This document shows positions 8,465 through 16,104 of a DNA stretch of 35,778 nt, piece after piece. The stretch lies in NCBI RefSeq assembly GCF_947489565.1, contig NZ_CANLEA010000037.1, positions 1 to 35,778 of the forward strand. Direction: 5' to 3'. The number at the start of each line of letters is the position of its first letter. Position 1 is the first letter of the stretch. The stretch is from an uncultured Kordia sp. (GTDB taxonomy: Bacteria > Bacteroidota > Bacteroidia > Flavobacteriales > Flavobacteriaceae). The position numbers and the translations under genes were made by a program. The notes under the pieces are model-generated. The model saw only the letters and a program-made list of their open reading frames with translations, did no database searches and was not told the DNA's origin.

Positions 8465-8818
8465 TTAGTTATTAGATTTCATACATACATATTTAACACG
8501 CACTCTACGTTTTCGTCCAAAAGTAACGGCACTCAGTAGAATTCCACCAAATGTATTTCGATACTCTACAGTGTGAATTCCACTTGGTCCACATTTATCC
8601 AATAACATGGTAAAATCTTTATCAACTACAGAAATTGTAATCACGGTATCTATTTCTCGGACTTTCATCATTCGGTAATAATCAGTTCTATCACTTATCG
8701 GATCTGGTTCTGCATCACCGTACACATTTTTTAAGCGAACTGAATAACAAGACGAGAATAAGCAGCATATAACTATTGCAATACTCCATCTGACGAAAGT
8801 CTTATTTCTAATTTTCAT
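8465..8818 (-). CDS. small lipoprotein, first gene of the CHAT operon
   Basis: This 117-residue protein has a signal sequence (MKIRNKTFVRWSIAIVICC) and the lipobox L-F-S-S-C with the lipidated Cys at 24. The mature part is beta-rich and contains two further Cys residues (in LDKCGPSG and near the end, KYVC). The C-terminal third (NTFGGILLSAVTFGRKRRVRVKYVC region) faintly recalls small Bor/Iss-type lipoproteins, but I would not assign it to that family. It is separated from the FAD oxidase by 6 bp. The function is unknown; it may tether or sense at the envelope for the downstream proteins. Confidence 0.7.
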   Translation of the reverse strand: MKIRNKTFVRWSIAIVICCLFSSCYSVRLKNVYGDAEPDPISDRTDYYRMMKVREIDTVITISVVDKDFTMLLDKCGPSGIHTVEYRNTFGGILLSAVTFGRKRRVRVKYVCMKSNN

Positions 8819-9096
8819 AACTATCTAAATTTGTGAACCATAAAAATAGTAGCTTTCTTACAGGTTTTCAAGGGTAAAAACACCCTAAAAATTTTGTCTT
8901 TTCTACCCTATACTTGGATGAAGTTAAATTGTATTCTTTTATAACTTGAAAGATTATACTTCTTTTAAAGAAAAGAAAATATAACCGTAGACTTAGCTAT
9001 GATATTCATTTCCATCATTTTAAATAAGAATCTAATCTAAAAAACGGCGTTTTTTTCGATAATTTACAGTAAATTAGGCATATAAACTGCCTCGAA
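8819..9096. promoter_or_regulatory. divergent intergenic region between CHAT operon and hybrid kinase
   Basis: 278 bp separate the two divergent units and must carry both promoters. It contains AGGGTAAAAACACCCT (~8873-8888), a 5-bp inverted repeat around a 6-nt spacer, and a further ACCCTA at ~8905-8910. A TATACTTG (8909-8916) and a TAAATTAG (9070-9077, 19 nt before the kinase ATG) resemble the -7 element with mismatches. No clear -33 TTG at proper spacing was found for either. No gene was seen. Confidence 0.45.
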
Positions 9097-11154
9097 ATGA
9101 CCTTTAGCCGATATTATTCTAAGTGTATTTATGCAATAATATGTATCTTTTTTACACTTTCCTCATGTAATACTGGTGTTACTTTATCTAAAAAACAACG
9201 TGCGTATTTGGATGAGAACCCAGATTTGAATGTAGGTATATATATCAATTATCCTCCGTATGAATTTGTAAATGCAGAAGGAGAAATTGATGGAATCCTT
9301 TTAGATTATTTTGGAACCATTGAAGATAAAATTGAACATACATTTGATAAGAAATTTTATAGTGATTGGAGCACACTTGTGAATGATGCTAAAAAAGGAA
9401 CGATCGATATTATTCTGGAAATTCAAAATACGAAAGAACGCCGAAAGTATTTAACATTTACCAAACCTATATTCAAAGGGAATCATGTCATTATTACACG
9501 AAATGATTCTAGTATTACTTCATTAAAACAACTTTCTGGAAAAAAAGTAACGGTTGGAAAAAGCTATGCTATTGAAGAATATTTAGAGAAAGAATATCCC
9601 GACATCATTCTTGTACCTAAAAAAGATGAAGAAGAAGGTCTTAAAGCCTTAGCCAATCATGAAGTAGATGCTTTTATAGGATTGGAAGCTATTAGCAACT
9701 ATCTCATTCAAAAAGAAGCAATTGACAGTCTCACCATAAAAACACCCATAAAGTACGCCAATGAATTAGGTATTGCCATTCACAAAGAGAAACCTATTTT
9801 GGCAACAATTATAAAAAAAGGAAATAATGCTATATCGCTTGACGAAAAGAACGAGATTTTAAATAAGTGGCTTTATAATATTGTAGTTCCGTTTCATCAA
9901 AAAGCTACATTTTGGGAAATTTTACTCTTGGTAGTTGCTGTGTTGTTAGTTTTCTTTTTTGGATTGAGTTATTATTTAAAAAGACAAGTCTCCAAAAGAA
10001 CCAAAGCACTAGAAGAAGCAAAAACGATCGCTGAACGTAGTAATACGCTAAAAACATTGTTTTTACAGAATATATCTCACGAAGTACGAACGCCTTTGAA
10101 TAGCATTATCGGATTCGCTAACTTTTTACAAAAAGAGCATATTTCTGAAGATGAAAAGAAAGAATATATCAGTACTATTTTACAAGAAAGTGACAATCTG
10201 ACGAAAGTGCTCAATAACGTTATTGAAATTTCAGAATTGACCACGAAAAATATCATTCCCAATTATCAAATTATAAACATTCATAAGGAAGTTGAAACGC
10301 TCTCTGAAATATATACTGCAAAAGCCGCACATAAAAAGTTAGATTTTACGTTTATAAAAGCTAAAAATCAAGAAGAAAAATATATTAAAACTGATAAAAC
10401 ACGTTTCACCAAAGCTATTGGCAATATTTTAAATAATGCTATTAAATTCACAAATTCAGGAAATGTAACATTACAATATGAAGTCCAATCAGAACATGTA
10501 GAAATCACGGTCACTGATACTGGAATTGGCATACGTCCTGAAAAGTTTGAAACCATTTTTGACGAATTTTATCAAGAAGAAAAAGAACTTTCTAAAAAAT
10601 ATGATGGATTGGGTATTGGACTTTCCATTGCAAAAGAAAACATTCGTTCGCTAGGCGGCGAAATCAAACTCCAAGCCAATCAACCAAATGGTTCGGTTTT
10701 CACAATATACATTACCAAAGAAAACTTCTCAGATGAAGATAAAATCAAACCTCCAAAAACTGTTGATTCTGCTGTAAAAATACTGATTGCAGAAGATATG
10801 AAACTCAATTATATTGTGTTACAAAAAGTGCTCAACAATGTCATTAAAAATGAAAAGGAAATTATTTGGGCGAAAAACGGACAAGAAGCCATCGATTTTG
10901 TCAAAGAATCCAATTTCGATATTGTATTTATGGACATCAAAATGCCAATCTTAAACGGATACGAAGCTACCAAACAAATAAAAGCACTTAATCCAGATAT
11001 TCCCGTTATCGCACAAACTGCTTATGCACATGAAGAAGACATCAACAGAGCTTCAACGATTGGTTTTGACGGATATCTCACAAAACCTTTGAATACAAGT
11101 GCTTTAAAAGTAGTATTGGAAGATTTGCTTGCATTGCACTTTAACATACAATAA
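9097..11154 (+). CDS. BvgS-like hybrid histidine kinase with periplasmic substrate-binding domain
   Basis: This 685-residue protein starts with a lipoprotein-like signal (lipobox L-S-S-C, C24). A bacterial extracellular solute-binding domain of family 3 type follows (~30-265, with LNVGIYINYPPYEF and the closing EKNEILNKWL), then a transmembrane helix (~275-293). The HisKA domain has phospho-accepting H328 in NISHEVRTP. The HATPase domain has NNAIKF, DTGIGI and GLGIGLSI. The C-terminal receiver has acidic pair E566/D567, phospho-acceptor D613 in FMDIKMP and K663 in TKPL. All catalytic residues are present. It lacks a fused DNA-binding domain, so its output partner is elsewhere. It likely senses an amino acid or other small periplasmic ligand. 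It is divergent from the CHAT operon, which it may regulate (inference). The ATG is favoured because it begins the signal. Confidence 0.9.
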   Translation: MTFSRYYSKCIYAIICIFFTLSSCNTGVTLSKKQRAYLDENPDLNVGIYINYPPYEFVNAEGEIDGILLDYFGTIEDKIEHTFDKKFYSDWSTLVNDAKKGTIDIILEIQNTKERRKYLTFTKPIFKGNHVIITRNDSSITSLKQLSGKKVTVGKSYAIEEYLEKEYPDIILVPKKDEEEGLKALANHEVDAFIGLEAISNYLIQKEAIDSLTIKTPIKYANELGIAIHKEKPILATIIKKGNNAISLDEKNEILNKWLYNIVVPFHQKATFWEILLLVVAVLLVFFFGLSYYLKRQVSKRTKALEEAKTIAERSNTLKTLFLQNISHEVRTPLNSIIGFANFLQKEHISEDEKKEYISTILQESDNLTKVLNNVIEISELTTKNIIPNYQIINIHKEVETLSEIYTAKAAHKKLDFTFIKAKNQEEKYIKTDKTRFTKAIGNILNNAIKFTNSGNVTLQYEVQSEHVEITVTDTGIGIRPEKFETIFDEFYQEEKELSKKYDGLGIGLSIAKENIRSLGGEIKLQANQPNGSVFTIYITKENFSDEDKIKPPKTVDSAVKILIAEDMKLNYIVLQKVLNNVIKNEKEIIWAKNGQEAIDFVKESNFDIVFMDIKMPILNGYEATKQIKALNPDIPVIAQTAYAHEEDINRASTIGFDGYLTKPLNTSALKVVLEDLLALHFNIQ

Positions 11155-11194
11155 CAATTCGTCCCACAAATAAGACAATTCGGTTACAAAGAAT

Positions 11195-11218
11195 TCTACA
11201 ACATCATACAATTGTAGA
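11195..11218 (+). other. inverted repeat between the kinase and membrane-protein genes
   Basis: TCTACAA (11195-11201) and TTGTAGA (11212-11218) form a perfect 7-bp stem around a 10-nt loop in the 85-bp gap after the kinase. No clean T-run follows, so it is either a weak terminator or an operator for the next gene. Confidence 0.4.
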
Positions 11219-11239
11219 GATTTGATAAAAAATAACTAC

Positions 11240-11881
11240 ATGGAGACGTTTGCCACTTATCTTATTTATACACATGCAATATTGGGCAGTATCGCTTTTA
11301 TTGCAGGATTCATTGCTATTATTGCCACAAAAGGAAACAGTACACACAAAAAATCAGGAATTGTTTTTTACTATTCCATGTTGTTTTCAGCATTGTTAGC
11401 ACTAGTCATTGCTGTGCTTCCCAAACATGAAAATGCATTTCTGTTCACCATTGGATTATTCAGTTCCTATTTTATCATAACAGGATATCGTGCATTGCGT
11501 TTTAAAAAGCCAAATCCATCCTTAATACTTGATAAAATCATTTCTGTATTTATGATGCTCACTGGAGTTGTTATGATCTGTTATCCATTACTATGGACAG
11601 GAAAACTCAATACTGTATTGGCAATTTTCGGAACTATTGGAATCATATTTGCGACAAGAGATATACTTCTTTTCAAAAAACCAAAACAGCTTCGAAAACA
11701 TTGGCTAAAACTACATATCGGAAAAATGTTGGGCGGTTATATTGCTGCCGTCACTGCATTTATTGTAGTCAATCAATTCATTCCTGGAATTGCAGGTTGG
11801 TTAGTTCCAAGTATTTTCGGAACAGCTTATATGAACTACTGGTTTTGGAAATTACGTAAGAAGAAAACAAAACTTATATAA
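11240..11881 (+). CDS. multi-pass membrane protein (DUF2306-like)
   Basis: This 213-residue protein has about six to seven transmembrane helices. Conserved-looking polar residues sit in the helices: IYTHAILGSIAF near the start, STHKKSG after helix 1, and HWLKLHIGKMLGGY in the second half. This His-bearing layout recalls small predicted haem-type or DUF2306 membrane proteins common in Bacteroidota. The identity is a family-level guess and the function is unknown. I prefer the ATG at 11240 over an in-frame TTG 18 bp upstream because Met-Glu-Thr-Phe begins just before the first helix. It lies 85 bp after the kinase and may be cotranscribed. Confidence 0.65.
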   Translation: METFATYLIYTHAILGSIAFIAGFIAIIATKGNSTHKKSGIVFYYSMLFSALLALVIAVLPKHENAFLFTIGLFSSYFIITGYRALRFKKPNPSLILDKIISVFMMLTGVVMICYPLLWTGKLNTVLAIFGTIGIIFATRDILLFKKPKQLRKHWLKLHIGKMLGGYIAAVTAFIVVNQFIPGIAGWLVPSIFGTAYMNYWFWKLRKKKTKLI

Positions 11882-11990
11882 CATTTCTTTCGGAATCTTT
11901 TATTTTTAAGAGTTCTCCAAAACACCTTAACACTCTTTTAAGAAATATTAACATGATATTGGCTAAATTAGGAGTTTAAATAATAGCCAA

Positions 11991-14900
11991 ATGCTGAGAA
12001 CCAATCTTTCGGTCCTTTTCGGACTTCTCTTTGTGTGTATACTGTGTGCACAAGACAAAAAAAACGCAGAAAAATGGAGTGTTGCCAATCCCAAAGGTGA
12101 TTTCAATTACAAAGCACATTCTTTTACCACAAATGAAGGTACATGGATGAACTTAGATGTAAGTCCTAATGGGAAAACCATTGTATTTGATATGATGGGA
12201 GACATCTATACCATTCCTATTTCTGGCGGAACTGCCACAGCGCTTCGCACAGGAATTCCATTTGAAATACAACCGCATTTCAGTCCAGATGGTTCAAAAA
12301 TTCTATTCACAAGTGATGCTGGCGGCGGTGATAATATTTGGGTGATGAATGCCAATGGTTCTGACGCCAAACAAATTACCAAAGAAAATTTCCGCTTGCT
12401 CAACAACTCTACGTGGATGCCTGATGGAAATTCATTTATAGCACGAAAGCATTTTACCTCACAACGTTCATTGGGTGCAGGAGAAATGTGGCAATATCAC
12501 ATTACTGGCGGATCTGGTTTGCAACTTACCAAAAAGAAAAACGCACAACAAGACGTCAACGAACCTTCTGTTTCTTCTGACGGACGCTACTTATATTATA
12601 GTGAAGATGTATATCCGGGCGGATCGTTTCAATACAACAAAGATCCAAACAAACAGATTTATGTCATCAAACGATACGATTTCCAAACAGGAAAAACAAC
12701 ACAAGTCACTGGTGGACCTGGCGGAGCTTCACGTCCACAAGTTTCAAGAGATGGAAAAAAACTAGCTTTTATAAAAAGAGTTCGCACCAAATCTGTATTG
12801 TATTTACACGATTTAGAAACGGGTGAAGAATGGCCCTTATATGATGCTTTAGACAAAGATCAGCAAGAAGCGTGGGCAATATTTGGTGTATATCCAAACT
12901 TTAGCTGGATGCCAAACAATAACGAAATTGTATTTTGGTCTGGCGGAAAAATCAATAAGATCAACATTGCGTCTTTGCAAGTAACAAACATTCCGTTTAC
13001 AGTAAATGCAACGCTTCAAATTGCAGAAGCTATTTCATTTAACACGCCAGTAGCACCCGATAATTTTGATGCAAAAGTCATTCGCCAAGCAGTAACTTCT
13101 CCAGACGGAAAAACCTTAGTATTCAATGCTGTTGGTTATTTATGGAAGAAAAAATTACCAAACGGAACACCAAAACGATTGACAAAAGGAACTGATTTTG
13201 AATCGGAACCTAGTTTTTCTCCTGACGGAAAAGAAATTGTCTATGTAACTTGGAATGATCTCAATTTAGGTACGATTCGAAAAATTGCTGTCAATGGTGG
13301 AAATTCGATGCAATTATCGTCTGAAAAAGGAAGTTTTAGAACACCTGCTTTTTCTCCTGATGGAACACAGATTGTCTACCGAAAAGAACGCGGAAACAGC
13401 GATCAAGGATTTACCTTCTCTAAAAATGCGGGTATTTATACCATGAAAGCTGATGGAAGTAAGGCGAAACTTGTAACAACGCAAGGTGAATATCCAATGT
13501 TCTCTGTAGATGGAAAACGTATCTTTTTACAAACGGGTGGAACGTATTTTGGGAACTTGACAAAATCTTTAATAAGTGTGAATCTTCAAGGACAAGACAA
13601 ACGCACACATTTTACTTCAAAATATGCAAACCGAATTGTACCAAGTCCTGATAATAAATGGGTTGCTTTTTCACAATTGCACAAAGCCTATGTAGCGCCT
13701 ATGATTACTACAGGTCAAAAAATAAACTTAGACAACAAAACCAAAGCATTTCCTGTAGCGCAAATTGCCAAAGATGCTGGTGTGAATTTACATTGGTCTC
13801 CAAACAGCAAAAAAGTGATGTGGACTTTAGGTGACGAATATTTTTCAAATGACATCAAAGACAAATTCACTTTTCTTGAGGGTTCTCCTGAAAAAACAGC
13901 CGAAATTACTACGAAAGGAACTAAAATCAATCTAAAATTAAAAACAGACAAACCCAATGGTCGTATTGCATTTACTAATGCACGTATCATTACAATGGAA
14001 AATGATCAAGTGATTGAAAACGGTACCATTCTCGTAAAAGACAATCGTATTGAAGCTATTGGAGCTGATATTCGTATTCCGAACGGAACAAAAACGTATG
14101 ACATGACTGGAAAAACAATCATGCCAGGAATGGTAGATGCACATGCACATATTGGTGCTTTCCGTTATGGATTAACGACACAAAAACATTGGCAATTCTA
14201 TGCGAATCTGGCATTTGGAGTAACGACAGCACACGATCCTTCTGCGAATACAGAAACGGTTTTTGCTTTGTCTGAATTGGTAAAAAATGGAACGCTTGTA
14301 GGACCACGCCTCTACTCTACTGGATTTATACTTTATGGAGCTGATGGCGATTTCAAAGCAGTAATCAACAATTTAGAAGATGCACGATCTTCTATCAGAC
14401 GTACCAAAGCATTTGGTGCATTATCGGTAAAAAGTTACAACCAACCACGCCGTGAACAACGCCAACAAGTACTACAAGCTGCTCGTGAAGAAGGTATTTT
14501 TGTAGTACCAGAAGGTGGATCAACCTTTTATCACAATATGACCATGATTATGGATGGACACACAGGTGTAGAACATAACATTCCTATTTCTCCAGTATAC
14601 AAAGATGTGTTAGAATTGTGGGGAACTAGTAAAACAGGTTATACGCCAACATTGATTGTAAACTATGGCGGTGTAAATGGTGAGTATTATTGGTACCAAC
14701 ATACGAATGTTTGGGAGAATGAAAAGCTTTTAAAATATACGCCAAGGGCCATCATAGACGCGCGTTCAAGACATCGTACCATGTTACCAGAAGAAGAATA
14801 TAAAAACGGACATATTTTAGTTTCTGAAACTGTAAAATCATTGGCAGACAAAGGTGTCAAAGTAAACATCGGAGCACATGGACAATTACAAGGTTTAGGT

Positions 14901-15275
14901 GCGCACTGGGAAACATGGATGATGGCACAAGGAGGCATGACGCCAATGGAAGCTTTAAAAACAGCGACCATCAATCCTGCAGAATACATTGGAGCTGGAA
15001 ATGATATTGGTTCGCTAAAAGTTGGAAAACTAGCGGATTTAATCATCATGGATAAAAATCCTTTGGAAAATATTCGAAATACAGAAAGCATTACACATAC
15101 CATGATTAACGGTCGTTTATACGATACGGAAACCATGAACGAAATTGGAAACGAATCAAAAGAACGCACAAAATTCTATTGGGAAAACAATAAATACAAC
15201 GCAGCATTTCCTTGGCATGAAGAATCAAATAGTTTCATGCGTCCAGGATGTGGTTGTCATTTGGGACATCAGTAA
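11991..15275 (+). CDS. secreted PD40 beta-propeller / amidohydrolase fusion
   Basis: This 1094-residue protein has a signal peptide (MLRTNLSVLFGLLFVCILCA). Residues ~35-640 hold TolB-like PD40 repeats, with S-P-D/N-G-K/T/S turns recurring (for example PHFSPDGSKILF, PSFSPDGKEIVY, PAFSPDGTQIVY). Residues ~655-1060 form an amidohydrolase-superfamily domain. It starts with the small beta-sandwich segment (RIITMENDQVIENGTILV), then the metal motif D-A-H-A-H (H718, H720), a candidate bridging Lys in SVKSYN, His in VEHN and in GAHGQ, and the C-terminal GSLKVGKLADLIIMD. The tail RPGCGCHLGHQ is Cys/His-rich. Family members hydrolyse cyclic amides or peptides; here the propeller probably guides a peptide-like substrate (inference). 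TAAATTAG (11964-11971) lies 19 nt upstream of the ATG. Confidence 0.88.
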   Translation: MLRTNLSVLFGLLFVCILCAQDKKNAEKWSVANPKGDFNYKAHSFTTNEGTWMNLDVSPNGKTIVFDMMGDIYTIPISGGTATALRTGIPFEIQPHFSPDGSKILFTSDAGGGDNIWVMNANGSDAKQITKENFRLLNNSTWMPDGNSFIARKHFTSQRSLGAGEMWQYHITGGSGLQLTKKKNAQQDVNEPSVSSDGRYLYYSEDVYPGGSFQYNKDPNKQIYVIKRYDFQTGKTTQVTGGPGGASRPQVSRDGKKLAFIKRVRTKSVLYLHDLETGEEWPLYDALDKDQQEAWAIFGVYPNFSWMPNNNEIVFWSGGKINKINIASLQVTNIPFTVNATLQIAEAISFNTPVAPDNFDAKVIRQAVTSPDGKTLVFNAVGYLWKKKLPNGTPKRLTKGTDFESEPSFSPDGKEIVYVTWNDLNLGTIRKIAVNGGNSMQLSSEKGSFRTPAFSPDGTQIVYRKERGNSDQGFTFSKNAGIYTMKADGSKAKLVTTQGEYPMFSVDGKRIFLQTGGTYFGNLTKSLISVNLQGQDKRTHFTSKYANRIVPSPDNKWVAFSQLHKAYVAPMITTGQKINLDNKTKAFPVAQIAKDAGVNLHWSPNSKKVMWTLGDEYFSNDIKDKFTFLEGSPEKTAEITTKGTKINLKLKTDKPNGRIAFTNARIITMENDQVIENGTILVKDNRIEAIGADIRIPNGTKTYDMTGKTIMPGMVDAHAHIGAFRYGLTTQKHWQFYANLAFGVTTAHDPSANTETVFALSELVKNGTLVGPRLYSTGFILYGADGDFKAVINNLEDARSSIRRTKAFGALSVKSYNQPRREQRQQVLQAAREEGIFVVPEGGSTFYHNMTMIMDGHTGVEHNIPISPVYKDVLELWGTSKTGYTPTLIVNYGGVNGEYYWYQHTNVWENEKLLKYTPRAIIDARSRHRTMLPEEEYKNGHILVSETVKSLADKGVKVNIGAHGQLQGLGAHWETWMMAQGGMTPMEALKTATINPAEYIGAGNDIGSLKVGKLADLIIMDKNPLENIRNTESITHTMINGRLYDTETMNEIGNESKERTKFYWENNKYNAAFPWHEESNSFMRPGCGCHLGHQ

Positions 15276-15960
15276 AATGATAAATGTTGAATGATAAATT
15301 TTAAATGTAAAAGTTGTGTTTCGATACGTCATTACGAGGAGTTGCGACGAAGTAATCTGTTAATATAATACCAAACGTCACTTCGAGTGGTTTTTTGAAA
15401 TGATAAATGTTGAATTATAAATTTTAAATGCAAAAGTTGTATTTCAATATGTCATTAAGAGGAGTTGCGACGAAGTAATCTGTTAATATAATACCAAACG
15501 TCACTTCGAGTGGTTTTTCAAAATGAAATGAAGAAAAATTGTATCGAGAAGTACTTTGAAATTTTAAATGTAAAATGATAAATTTTAAATGCAAAAGTTG
15601 TATTTCAATATGTCATTAATAGGAGTTGCGACGAAGTAATCTGTTAATATAATACCAAACGTCACTTCGAGTGGTTTTTTGAAATGATAAATGTTGAATG
15701 ATAAATTTTAAATGCAAAAGTTGTGTTTCGATACGTCATTACGAGGAGTTGCGACGAAGTAATCTGTTAATATAATACCAAACGTCACTTCGAGTGGTTT
15801 TTCAAAATGAAATGAAGAAAAATTGTATCGAGAAGTACTTTGAAATTTTAAATGTAAAATGCTAAATTATAAATGTAAAAGTTGTATTTCAATATGTCAT
15901 TCAGAGGAATTTCGATGAAGTAATCTGCTAGTTAGAACCAGAGTGCCACACGTTTTTTCA
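15276..15960 (+). repeat. five-copy 78-bp REP-like repeat array on a 284-bp register
   Basis: A 78-bp core beginning GTTGTRTTTC and ending CACTTCGAGTGG occurs at 15313-15390, 15436-15513, 15597-15674 and 15720-15797, with a decayed fifth copy at 15881-~15950. Core starts are spaced 123, 161, 123 and 161 bp. The array is therefore a 284-bp higher-order unit (two cores plus spacers) duplicated, plus a third partial unit, with no net indel. Each core contains the CATTACGAGGAGTTGCGACG region and a near-palindrome CACTTCGAGTG. Spacers are AT-rich variants of TAAATTTTAAATG and some carry GTATCGAGAAGTACTT. No coding potential was seen. Related copies in the other orientation lie at 34582-34659 and 35507-35778. 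Confidence 0.9.
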
Positions 15961-15972
15961 AAACGCTCGCAA

Positions 15973-16055
15973 AAACAAACAAACAAACAAACAAACAAAC
16001 AAATCAACAAATCAACAAATCAACAGATAACAGATAACAGATAACAGATAAACAA
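15973..16055 (+). repeat. compound microsatellite upstream of the Asp-box propeller gene
   Basis: Seven perfect AAAC units (15973-16000) are followed at once by three perfect AAATCAAC units (16001-16024), then three AGATAAC units (16025-16045) and a variant AGATAAAC. The run ends ~50 bp before the ATG at 16105, where the promoter and 5' leader of that gene should be. The stretch between 16056 and 16104 is A/C-rich with nothing recognised. Confidence 0.9.
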
Positions 16056-16104
16056 TAACAAACCATCAACCAAAAAACTAAATAAAAACCAAAACCAACC
16101 TAAA

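Noticed and set aside
14687-15169. 160-residue minus-strand reading frame
   Set aside because: It lies wholly inside the amidohydrolase gene, shows no domain or signal, and looks like a frame shadow.
15276-15960. CRISPR-like array
   Set aside because: The repeat units are 78 bp, spaced 123 or 161 bp apart, with similar rather than unique spacers and no cas genes in the window.
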